Under the pieces are notes generated by a model. It worked only from the letters and a program-made list of their open reading frames with translations. It had not been told where the DNA came from and searched no databases. A stretch of 64,000 bases of DNA, taken from positions 110,779,639-110,843,638 of the forward strand of contig CM060175.1 in assembly GCA_030549775.1 (NCBI GenBank), given 5' to 3'. Each line of letters begins with the position of its first letter. The first letter of the stretch is position 1. Shown here piece by piece: positions 41,001 through 53,000 of the stretch. Both the position numbers and the translations under genes were made by a program. The DNA is from Tamarix chinensis (taxonomy: Eukaryota > Streptophyta > Magnoliopsida > Caryophyllales > Tamaricaceae).

Positions 41001-44000
41001 GGTCCTGATACGCAATATCGGTTGATATTTATCAGATTTTGGGTCAGCTGATACGCGAAATTGACGATACGCGACAGATTTAGAATTTCACATATTTATC
41101 GGCGATATATCGATTATCGACCGATATTTGCCGATATTCTACCGATATTTACCAATAATTGCCGATATTTACTGGTATTTGCCGATATTTATTGTGAATA
41201 AAAAATAAAAAATCACACCACGACAACCGCGGCATACAAAATATCGTTCGCGACTCTCCGATACCGCGACACCGTGACCACAACAGCAATCGCGACTGCA
41301 ACCGCAATTTTATTGCTTGGTATCTGATGAAGTGATAGACAACACCTTCCTTAATGGGTTGAATCAAGACATCAAGGCCGAAGTTAGAATGATGAGGCCT
41401 AATGGGCTTGGGAAAATTATGATGGCGGCCCAAATGTTTGAAGACAGAAATAAGGTATTGCTAGAAGGTCGGGCGAGAGGTGTTGGGCAGGGGTATACAG
41501 GCTCGCAGACAGGTCACCAGGTTGGAGCTCAATTCACCGGCCCAAGAAATTCTAGGTATGGCGCCATTTATGCATCCACTTCCTCAAGAACTTCTCCCGC
41601 TACCAACCCAATCGGAAACCCCTATTTCAATCGCTCGAACCCTAAATTTCGCCAGATCATAGATGCTAAATTAATTCGCAGAAGAGATAAAGGATTGTGT
41701 TATCGGTGTGATGAAAAGTATTCCCCCACTCATGTTTGCAAGAATCACCTACTCTGGGTGCCGCTGGTGGACGAATTGCAAGGAGAAGGAGTTGCGAAGT
41801 GAAGAGGAAGAGGGTCTAATGGAAGTTGTAGAGGGTAAGGTTGAGCTCTCCTTGAATTCGCTTGTTGGGCTCTCCTCTCCACGCACAATGAAGCTAAAGG
41901 GAGAAGTGCCTAGAATTGTGGTCACCGTGTTAATCGATTGTGGAGTGACGCATAATTTTGTTACTCTAGATGTGGTTCAAAGCCTTCAGCTGCCTCGCGC
42001 ATCTACCGTTGAGTATAGGATACCATTAGGTACTGGTAATGCTGTAAGGACAAAGGGAATCTGCAAAGGGCTTAAGGTTAAGCTACAAAACATTACAGTG
42101 ACGGATGAATTCTTGCCACTGGAATTGGGTAGTGCTTATATTATATTGGGTATGCAATGGTTAGAGAAAATGGGGGAGGTATTGAAGTTTTGTTGAGTAG
42201 GGAGCCAAGTCTTGAGAAATCGCAGGTCTCATGGAGGGCTCTTGAGAAGATGGTGAGGCGTGGAGAGCCAGGAATTTGGGTGGAATGCCGCTCCCTAACC
42301 ACTCAATCATCAATGGAGCAGAGACCCGCTGAGGTACCAAAGGCCATTCAAGGGTTGGTCTAGGGATTCGTTGATGTATTTGCAACTCCTGCTGGATTAC
42401 CTCCACCCCATGCACTCGATCATCGCATTCAGCTGAAACCTGATAGTGCGCCGATCAGTGTGCGTCCTTATTGGTATCCCCAAGTTCAGAAGGATGAGAT
42501 TGAACGAATAGTTCAAGAGATGTTGGCGGCTGGAATCATTCGCCCTAGCCATAGTCCCTTCTCCAGCCCTATTTTACTGGTTAAGAAGCAGGACGAGGTA
42601 TGGCGCTTTTGTGTTGACTACAGGGCACTTGATCAAACCACAATCGCTGATAAGTTTATAATCCTAATCATTAGCAAGCTTCTAGACGAACGTCATGAGA
42701 CCGCCATCTTTTCCAAACTAGACCTCAAGTCAAGATATCACCATATTCGAATTCTTCCCCCGGACATACCAAAGATTGCCTTTCGGACGCACAAAGGTTA
42801 TTATGAATTTTTTGTGATGCCCTTTGGGCTCACCAATGCACTGGCCACTTTTCAAGCGTTAATGAATGAAATTTTCAAGCCATACTTAAGAAGGTTTGTG
42901 CTAGTATTCTTTGATGACATACTGATCTTTAGTCATACTCTAGAGGATCATCAGGGCCACTTAAAAACAGTATTGTCTGTGTTAAAAGAGCACTCGTTGT
43001 GTGTGAACTGGAAGAAGTGTTTGTTTGCACAAACTAAGTTGGAGTATCTAGGATATATAGTATCCCAGGAAGGTGTGGCGGCTGATCTAGTTAAATTGGA
43101 AGCCATGACCAACTGGCCTGTGCAGCAGAATTTGAGGGAGCTTTGGGGATTCTTGAGCATAACGGGTTATTATCAAAAAAAAATTGCATCGTTATGGCCA
43201 CATTACAACTCCCTTAACTACCCAATTCAAGAAGGACCAGTTTGCGTGGAATGAGGATGCTCAAGTTGCGTTTGAGCAACTTAAGAAAGTCATGACTTCA
43301 GCACCTACTCTTGCACTGCCTAATTTTCACCAACCCTTCCTCATTGAAATTGATGCTTCAAATGTGGGCATTAGCGCTATGCTAATGTAAGAGAATAGGC
43401 CAGTAGCTTACTCGAGCCAAGTCTTAGGGGCTCAAGCACGTCTCAAACCTATTTACAAGAAGGAACTAATAGTAGTGGTACTGGTTGTCCGGCGTTAGAG
43501 GCATTATTTGTTGGAGCAGCAGCTCGTGGTGAGGACTGATCAGAAAAGCTTGAAATACCTGCTGGAACATAAAGTATTACTGGAGGCGCACCAACATTGG
43601 ATTAAACGTTGTGGAGTTACAATTTCAGAATTGAATATAAGCCAGGGTTTGATAATAAAGCCGCAGATGCCTTGTCAAGAAGGGACGATAGCACAGAGCT
43701 CCTGGCAGTATCAGTTGTGCCTTCCATAGACTGGCCCGGGTTAAGGGCTGAAGTGGAACAAGACTCGAAGCTGGGTCTGATACGACAACAACTAGAGGCT
43801 TCGGGGGCGAGTATAAAGGGTTCTACTTACAGCAAGGTACCATCATGTTTAAGCAAAAAGTGGTGTTCCCTGCCAATTCGGTTTACATACCTCAACTCTT
43901 GGCGGAATTTCATAACAGCAGTATAGGGGGTCCTTCAAGGATATTAAAAAACTTCTAGCATTTGGCCAAAGAAGTCTTTTGGCTTGGCATGAGGCGTCGG

Positions 44001-47000
44001 GTTCAAAACTATGTTGAGGAATGCTCTATTAGTCAACAGAATAAGTACTTTGCCTTGTCACTGGCGGGACTCTTATAGCCACTTCCTATTCCCAACCAAA
44101 TTTGAGAGGATATTTCCTTAGATTTTGTAGGAGGCTTGTCGAAGTCCGAAGGGTATAATGCCTTGATGGTAGTGGTTGACCGCCTGTCAAAGTATACACA
44201 CCTGATTCCTTTGAAGCACCCATTTACTGCCCAGAGGGTGGTTGCAGTCTTTGTCAAGGAAGTAGTGCAACTTCATGGGATTCCCTGGTCTTTGGTCTCC
44301 GATCGAGATAGAATTTTCATCAGTCACTTCTAGAAGGAGATCTTCAAGCTGCAGGGGACACCTTTACGACACAGTTCAGCTTACCACCCTCGATATGATG
44401 GCCAAACAGAGGTGGTAAACCAATGCATCGAAACGTACCTGCACTGTTTTGCTGGAGGAAAACCTAAGCATTGGGTCAAATGGCTACCGTGGGCAAAGTA
44501 CTGGCATAACACGTCCTACCACATGGCAACTAAGATGACTCCCTTCCTTGTTGTGTATGGATGAGCTCCTCCACCCTTACTGCAATACGACATGGGTTCT
44601 TCTCAGGTGGATGAGACCCTGCAACAATGCGATTAGATCTTACATGACCTGAAGCAACACTTCTTACATGACCTTTAGCAACACTTGTTGACAGCTCAAC
44701 AACATATGAAACTGATGCAGGAGCATCCATTATCCAAGATATTAATTTAGTTGTTAATTTCTCTAAGTTAGGGGGACATAAAAACCTCCTCACTTGGACT
44801 AATTAGTTTAACTAAACCCCAAGCCATGAAAGCCATGCAAAACTTCAATCCAGCCACCACCTTTTGCACCTTAGTGGCTCATTTTTTTGGCTTAAATGGC
44901 TCACTACCCAGCCAAGGATAGGCTACAGTTCAACTCCCACAATAGTAGCCCCAACAACACTTTTCTGGGCAAATGTGGGCACTAGCAGCAGCAACAGCTA
45001 TAAGTATCATAGGGGGCAGGCCTTTTTTGGAAGAAAAGAAACCTATGCTTAGGCTATGATGGCATTTTAGGCTTGCAGCAGAAAAGTTACTTTCTGCTTT
45101 ATGCTTTTAATAATGTTTTTAGTCTTTAGCATAAAAGCTACTTTTACTTTTTGCTTTTAATGATGTTTTTAGCTTAGCCTAGCTTATCAACTTGTAAGGA
45201 GGCTCCCAAGTCAGATGTAAGACATTGGGAAGGTCCCAAACAATTCTGATTTCTTTGTTTCAGCTAGTACAAAGTCAACTTTAGTTTTGGTTAGGATTAA
45301 ACTAGTTAAAGTTAGTCTCTTTGACAACTAACTAGTTTGATTAGTTAACCAAAGCAGTCCTTTTTTTTTGTTGAGTTGTATTACAACTAAATGAGACCCA
45401 ACACTCTCCTATAAGTGTTGGGCTCACACTTGAATGAAAACAACTCAGAATTTGGCTATCTTATTTCTCTCAACAGAAATCAGTCACCTTCAACTCTAGT
45501 GCATGAGTTTGAAGTTTGAATCCTAAAATCTCACAAGATTTATCCTAAGTGTTGAAACCTTAGGTGGTTCTTGTTAGTATATGATCTAAGGAGGTACCAA
45601 AGATCATATTCAACCCATTTTCTTCACCCTCTTCTCTGTTTTCTTATTTAGTTATCCCCCATTGATAACAACCTTCCTAACTTGACCCAATTTGTATTGG
45701 CATATGCATCAGAAACAGTCCGCAGATAGAGGACGCCGGGATGTGGAGTTTCAGGAAGGTGACTAGGTGTTCGTGACATTAAGGCCTTAGCAATATAAGT
45801 CCATTGCCAAGCATCTGAATGAGAAGCTCTAGCCTCACTATTTTGGGCCTTATAACGTGCTGGCCAAAACTGGGAGAGTAGCATACCGGTTGGAATTGCC
45901 GGATAGTGTTCCTATTCACCCAGTATTTCATGTATCCATGTTGAAACCTGCAGTGGGCGAGAATACATGTTTACAGCCCTTTCCACTTCCTTTGACTAAA
46001 AGCCTGGAATGGAGGTTGCAGCAGGAAGAAGTATTGGGCACTCGCTTTGATTCTAGGGAGGCGTTGGAAGTACTAATAAAATGGAAAGAGTTGCCTGCCT
46101 TTGCAGTTTCATGGGAGAGTCTTGAGAAGATTCATGCTCTGTTCCCTGAATTTCACCTTGAGGACAAGGTGAAAATCCACCAGGGGGTAATGATAGGTCA
46201 TTAGTAAGGTATACATATGTAAGGAGGGGGAAAGGATTAGGTATAAAATCTCAGGGGGGTGCAGGGAAGGGCTGGTGTGATGCTGAGTAGAAGTGTCTTT
46301 TACTTAGAGGTTGTTGGTAGATCATATGGCGTATCAATTCTATTATTAGTGCAGAGTCAGCAAGTAAGAGTTGTATAAAAAGGGGTGGGGCAGAGAAAGA
46401 GGGCGATATGGAGGAATTGGATTGTAAAGGGAGGAGCCAGGTCCTTGAATTCCTGGTTTGGTTCTAACAATATCAATACTAATCCGTCTCTCTGCCTTCC
46501 TCTAGCTCACTGCTTGTTCTAAATTCTATTTTCGAATTGTAGTTCTATCAAATTTAATTCAAGCAACTTAGCATTTATGGTTGAGCTTCTAATATCACGT
46601 GATAAAGAACCACCAGATTTATACAAAAACAAACCTGCCAAAAGTTCCAAATGTCCTGTGCCTGATGCACGATAAGTGACAAGGTCGCCCAATAACCGTG
46701 CGACCAAATGGACTTCATCCTCCTCCATCGTAGTCCTAAACAATTTCAACCAGAAGGTTGTGAGAAAATCATACATATACACAAATATTTTAGTCAACAT
46801 AATTGAATATTATCCTACAAGTATTTGAGGCGACCCACACAGCACAAAGCCTCACGAATTCCATGGTCAAACACCTCTTCATAATGCGCTTTCCATACAT
46901 CATCACGTGTTGCATAGAACGACCTCCATCGAAGGACATCAGAACTTGTAAAGCATTGTAGTAGTACCACAGAACAAAGCATGATCAAAAAAGAGAGCAC

Positions 47001-50000
47001 TAATTTTTGCTTCCAATTTACGGTGCCTGAAAATGACCATGTATCAGAAGCAATCTAATACAAAGACAGCAAAGCAACCATGTAATGCAGGGTTTTCTGA
47101 ATTTGTAATGAAAAGAACAAGAAGATAAGTTTGACATCATTAATTACATGTGTAAATGGAGGAAGCACGATGACATAAGAATAAGTATGCATGAAATGCA
47201 GCTGTTACAGCTGCTACAAGTCCAACAAGTAGTCCACATTTCAATAGAATCACCAAATCTAGAACAATTAATCTCAATTAAACTAGACTGCACGAATATG
47301 GGAACGGAAACAGGAACGTCACTGAAATGCCCCGAAAAATTTCTAATTTTAAATATTATATTTAAATGAGGTTTTATTATAAAAGTTAATTAAGTATATT
47401 ACTTAATTTAAAATAAAGTGAAATTAATTAGGGCAAATCAAGAGTAAATTTATAAGTATTTTAATTAGGAGGAATTTGGGTATTTGAGCTAATTAAAGAT
47501 TTTAATTTGGGAATTTATTTAAATAAATTATTTTATTTAAAATAAGGAGGAGAAAATGGTTCCAAATTAATATTAGTTTTATAAATAATTTAATGGAAGA
47601 AAATTAGGGTTTTTTGCTAATTAAAATGGAATTTATGGAAAACCTTTTAAAAATCCTAATTTAGCCTAAAAAGGAATTTAAATATTATTTTATTTAAATA
47701 TTATTATTTTTAAATATTATATATATTCAGATTAATTTGATTGGCCCTAATCTATTTTTTTTTTCTCCTTTCCTTTTTCCCTTTTTCTTTTTATTTCTTC
47801 CTTTTTCCTTTTCTCTTTCTTTCTTCTTCTTCTTTTTCTTTTTCTTCTTCTCCTCGAACTGGGCCAGCTGCGGGCCAGTCCTTCTCTTCTTTCCTTCCTT
47901 CGGCCCAGCCCGTGCGGCTGGCGCCTCCTGCCCCCTTCCAACGCTGCGTTTTAACTACTATCCAACAAAAACGCGGCGTTTCATTTAAACGTTTCTGCTG
48001 CGTCCTTTACCGTCCCTCTCTACGCCGCGTTTGTCTTCTTTTCGCACTAAAACTCGGCGTTTCATTTAAACGCCTTCGAACCCGCACCCGACCGCCCGGT
48101 TCTTCCCTTTTCTTTTCCTTCCTCGGCCGACCGGCCCACCCTCTTTCTTCTTCCTTCTTCCTCCGTCCTTCCCCCGTCGCTGCGATGAAACCTTCGACCC
48201 CATCAATGGCGTCTTCGGCTGCAGCGGCTTTAATCAGCCGTTACTTGTCTCTTTGAATTCCCCTTAACCCGAGGAATCAATTGGAGTAATTTTCGTGCGT
48301 TAACTCTCGCCCGTTTCTTCTCCCCAACCTCGCGAAACCCCGAAGCAAACCAAACGTCGGTCGCCCAATTACTGCCACCGGCCACCCAAATTCCCGTACC
48401 TAATACCTCCCTGCCGACCTCCAAAACCCCATTATCCCATCTACCATCTATAAATAGTTAGATTGTAGGAGTTTTGGAATTTTTTTTTTCTCACCCGAAA
48501 CCCTCGGCGAGCGCTGCCATCACCGCGACTTCAGACGCGTATTTCTCCGTCGTTAGCCAACTTCAACGCCACCTCCACATTCCAAATTATTCCCTGCATC
48601 GTCCTCTAATTAACCAAACTATTTTGAACCTTCGATTCTTCTTGCACGAGCCTCAATAACCATGCAAAGTTGGTTGCTCGTTTCGTCGGAATTTTCACCC
48701 CGAAACCCTTAAGCCGCCGTCCACCGCCGTTTTTGCCACTTCTACTGCCCTCTGAACCGCCCAAAAACTCCCTCTAATCCTTCTCCATCGAACCATAACC
48801 TTATTTTAAGTTCTCCCCTGCTCCTTCTCTTCGTTTCTTCATCTTTTGCCCTCTTGAACCCATTTTCCGGCCACCGTCGTGCACCACCGCCGGTGCCGCC
48901 CATTCCTGTCGAATCAAGGTGAAACCCTAGACCCTCCTAATCATTATTTACTATTTATTGTAAATTATTCTACTTTTATTTTATTTATTAGTAATTATTC
49001 GAATATAATAATAATTTCCTTGCTATTAATATTATTATTATTGGATATAAAATTTATGTTGAATTGTACTTGCAGGGTGGAGAATGGTAATAAAATAATT
49101 TTATTGTTAGTTTCGAATTTTAAGTTATTAATTGAATTATTATATGATTATTATCATTATTATTATTATTAATATTATAATTATTAGAATAATTATTATT
49201 AACAATTTATTAATTATTCTGGAAAATCTTAGGCCCTAATTTTGTATTAGCATTTGCACTTATGTATTTTAGTATTATTATTCCTACTGTTCTTATAACC
49301 ATTAATAATAATATTATCATTATCTTTATTATTTCAATATTATTATATATGTTATTAATTTTATTATTAATATTAATAAATAGTAGGTCATTAGTTATAA
49401 GTAGGGTCGAAACCCCACTTTAAATTTTAAAGCTTATATGTTATTGTTATTATTATTATTATTATTCTTGATATTATCTTTGTTTATAATATTTAGTTGT
49501 TATTAGAATTATTATTATTATTATATCTTTACTAATATTATTTTGGTGGAGGGTAGAAACCCTTATATCACCTTTTTATTTTGAACTACATGAGTTTTAT
49601 TATTAATATTCTACTAGTATTTTGTAGAGTCAATTCTAATATAATAATTTTTAATTAAAAATAAGGTCTTGGGATAAGTTAGAAATAATAGCATTCTTAA
49701 GAGAAAACCTAATCCTAGTATTTTTCCCCTAGTAGGTGAGCCCAACCAAAGCCCTCAAGTGGTATAGGAGCGTGCTCCAAGACAGGTGACGTTCTAGGTA
49801 AGGGGTGCTAAGGCCATACTTGTATTATGTGATTTTATGCTATGCATGCCATGCGATGTTAGTTATAGTGCATTTCATGTGAATGTTGTATAATTGTTAT
49901 TAATACAGCATGATTATGGGGTTGAAGTATGTTGGTGTGGACAAATGGTGGCATGAGAATCATGTGTACAATTATGTTGTTATTGTTGAATAATGTGGTT

Positions 50001-53000
50001 TCAAGACATGCATGATGTGATTGTAAAATAATGATGGAGTTGCATGCTGCTAGGGTTTGGCATAAAATAGTATGGTGTTAGTAGTTTGCATGAAATGGCA
50101 TGGCGTTAGGGTTTTACATGAAAGGGGTATGGTGTTATGGTTTTTCTTGATAGGGTATGGGTATTGGTTTTGCATGATATGGTGGGTATTGGTTTTGCAT
50201 GATATGGTATGGTATTATGGTTTGCATGGAAGCATGTCTACGTGGAGTTGAGATTTGTATGTGAATTAGGGTTAGTATGGGAATGCGACCTATGTAGGGT
50301 TAGGGTTCGCATGTGAGCTAGGGTTTGCATGTAAGTGTAGTTTACGTGGAGTTAGTTTTGCATGGGAGCTAGGGTTACATGCAGGTGTGGTTTACATGGA
50401 GTTAGGGTTTGCATGGAGTCAGTCATGCATGTCTGGGCAAATATGTGTGCATGGAAAATATTTATGAATAATATATTTAAGACACTAATCTTTTAAAGTG
50501 GAAGATTATTGAGCCGAGTCCAGACCGATCCACCGGTCAGGAATAGTGGTTAGGACGCGTAGTCCTATGTGCGACCGATCCACCGGTTATAATAGTGGTT
50601 AGGACATGAGGTCCTATATCAGACCGGCCCACCGGTAATAATAGTGGGGTGACTCGAGCTCAATAGACACAAACCAAAATCGTTAAAGCTCTTAAAAGAT
50701 ACTAATTACTTACAGTGGAACACCATGCGAGCAGGAACCAGACCGATCCACCGGTCAGGAATAGTGGTTAGGGTTGTACCCTATGTGTGACCGATCCACC
50801 GGTAATAATAGTGGTTAGGACATGATGCTCTATGTGTGACCGGCCCACCGGCTATAATAGTGGGGTGTTCCTGTACTCGCATGGATTGATAAAATGGCTT
50901 GGTGTGTATCGACTTTCGATAAAAAGATTAATTACGTAATTAATCCAAACTATAATTGGGCCTTTGTACTTTTACCTGAATTGTTCATATGCCTTTATGT
51001 TGTTATGTTGGATTACGCCTTTTATTATTTTGCATAAATTATGTGCTTATGTGTTGGCCTTAGTGCTCGGTTACCTTACTCAGTACGTAGCGTACTGATC
51101 ACCCGTTTCATGGGTGCTGCTCATTCCAACGAGTAGAAGACCCATCTGATTTCCTGCAGGTAGGAGATGTCTTTTATGATGATATTGATGTTCATGGGAC
51201 ATCAGGGGGGATCGAGAGATGATGGGGCAGGATCAGTTCCCGTAGCGACGTGGCTGGCTCTCCTTGAGATTTTTACTACCATTTCTCTTATTTATGAATA
51301 ATACTTTGGAACAATTTTATTATTATGGTTATCTCCTTTCTCGATAAACTAAACCTCGTACTTTGGGTTTGTGTAAAGACTTGCACGAATTTGATATCGG
51401 AAATTATGAAGTTGGTTTATCTATTAATGTCTCGAGTTATTTTTCTTAGCCTTAGCACTTAATGCTAGATCGGTAGAAGTGAACCGGTCTAGTATTAAGT
51501 GTGGCGGTAACATTCCCAAAATTACGGTTTTAAGTTTTAAATATGTTTTTTTTTTATAAAAATATAGAGTAAATTTTGGGGGTGTTACAGTCACAATTCT
51601 CAAAAAATAGGAATTTGGAAACAAAAAAAGACAATAATTGTATATAAATATTATAGTAAAAATTGATTATTTAATTTGACATATATGAGAATATTATAAA
51701 CATATATTTTAATAGCCATTTTACATAATAAGATTTTCAAACTTGAATAAAATGGTTACAAAGAGACATTGAAATATTATATGCAAGTCAATTGTTTTTC
51801 GAAAGGTGGAAGAAGCCAAGTGAGGGTTGAAGGTTCCAGAGAGAGACTGAACAAGCATCAAGGGTATGTACATGTTTAATGAAAATGACCAAAATAACAT
51901 GGCTATGGTCAAATTTATGTTAGAACATTTTATAAACAGCTTTGAAATTTACCACACGAGTTTAACTGGATTATAAGCTACTTTTGGTGTTACCAAACAC
52001 ACTAGTATTGCAACCCTCTCTATCAACTACACCATTCTACTGGAATCCTGAATTCCTGGTATATAGTAAACAGCAGTGTAGTTTTCTTATTTCATGCACA
52101 ATAATTATGGCATCAAACAACATTGAGAATGTAGGGCAGCATAACCAGATCAGCATAAAGTTAATATTGTTACTTCCTGATGTGTGGATTGTATTATCTC
52201 AATAATCTAAACTAGTAATATCCATTCATGCAAATGTTAGTTAACATTTAAATGCATACTGCAAAACAGATACAACCCCGATGAAGAAAGGAAAAGATAA
52301 AAATTAGAAGTAGCAGATGAAGATCACTTGTAATTTTCTCTTTTTCAATCTTCCTTTGACCGCAGTAAAATGATATCCATATCTATAAGATACAACCCCG
52401 AAGTTGTCAATGGTGTTTGCTAAAGTATGCACTCTAAAAGGCCTCCCAGCTCTGTGTTTGATGATGCAAATGGCCTGACAGATCAAGCAGCAAAAATGTA
52501 TATGCAACGAGAAAGGCTGCTGCAAGAGCAGTAACAAACACAACAGTATAGGTATTGAAATGAACTTCCTAAAATCATTGCACCAGGACCCCAAAGCACT
52601 ATCATTACCTAGGAGAATCAGGTACTAGCAACTTCGAATATAGGCTGAACTGAAATCTTTATGCAGTTATTCCATACCGGATTAAGTCATTGCACTTTGT
52701 GAAAAGGTTACAACTATTTCAACCAATATAGTTTTGAAAATAAACCCAGATCAGCATATAGGACCAGACCAAAATAAAGAAATGTGAGCACAGTGCCTCA
52801 AATTTGGAATTTGCTGGTCATATAACATAAAAACCCACTGAAATTAGTTGAGTGAAACCAACAGGGGGTATAATAATAGAAAGTAGGTCAGTGGACTGTA
52901 TTAATCTCAGCTTACCTATTATTATACAGGTCTTAGGAGTTCCACCACGAGCACTTGTTGCCACTGCATAAATGAAATATATAGCTAAAAAAAATTGCAG

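Larger units (their letters stand above)
39931..46550 (+). mobile_element. Complete but inactive Ty3/gypsy chromovirus, both LTRs present
   Basis: LTRs at 39931-40297 and 46191-46550 begin TGATAGG and end CTATCA, an inverted TGATAG/CTATCA pair. Target duplication is AATTC (39926-39930) versus AATTT (46551-46555). The primer-binding site TGGTATTAGAGC lies at 40302-40313. Order is gag, zinc knuckle [14 protein letters not shown], protease ([10 protein letters not shown]), RT with FFDDIL, RNase H, integrase, and chromodomain-like [30 protein letters not shown] purine tract precedes the 3' LTR. It lies opposite to the lipase gene. Two nested insertions and many stops make it dead. Confidence 0.95.
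37859..46634 (-). other. Intron 4 of the lipase gene
   Basis: 8776 bp between exons 4 and 5. The chromovirus at 39931-46550 accounts for 6.6 kb; without it the intron would be about 2.2 kb. The part 38283-39925 holds no gene that I recognise apart from a short (CTT)n run near 39750. Confidence 0.85.
47323..51589 (+). mobile_element. 4.27 kb solo-LTR-like element with GTCAC target duplication
   Basis: Starts TGAAATGCCCCGAAAAATTT and ends AAATTTTGGGGGTGTTACA, so its ends form an imperfect inverted repeat of about 20 bp. Exact GTCAC lies at 47318-47322 and 51590-51594. TG...CA ends with a 5-bp duplication fit an LTR. There is no gag or pol, PBS or internal LTR, so a solo LTR is the simplest reading. 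It contains a pyrimidine-rich tract (47750-47860), a GC-rich block (47860-48930) with TATAAATAG at 48449, AT-rich microsatellites and a 49-bp-unit array. The long serine/phenylalanine-rich frame at 47741 is composition noise. Confidence 0.85.
47027..52915 (-). other. Intron 2 of the lipase gene
   Basis: 5889 bp. The 4267 bp solo-LTR-like element fills most of it. The region 52300-52610 is richer in G and C and open in parts on the minus strand (see findings); 51595-52300 shows only AT-rich DNA. Confidence 0.85.

Noticed and set aside
47741..48256. 171-codon plus-strand open frame (and an overlapping 83-codon one), rich in F, S and P
   Set aside because: Falls wholly inside the solo-LTR-like element and over its pyrimidine tract and GC-rich block; the composition explains the openness and there is no domain.
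48879..49172. 97-codon open frame in the long LTR
   Set aside because: AT-rich low-complexity translation within a TE; no start context or homology.
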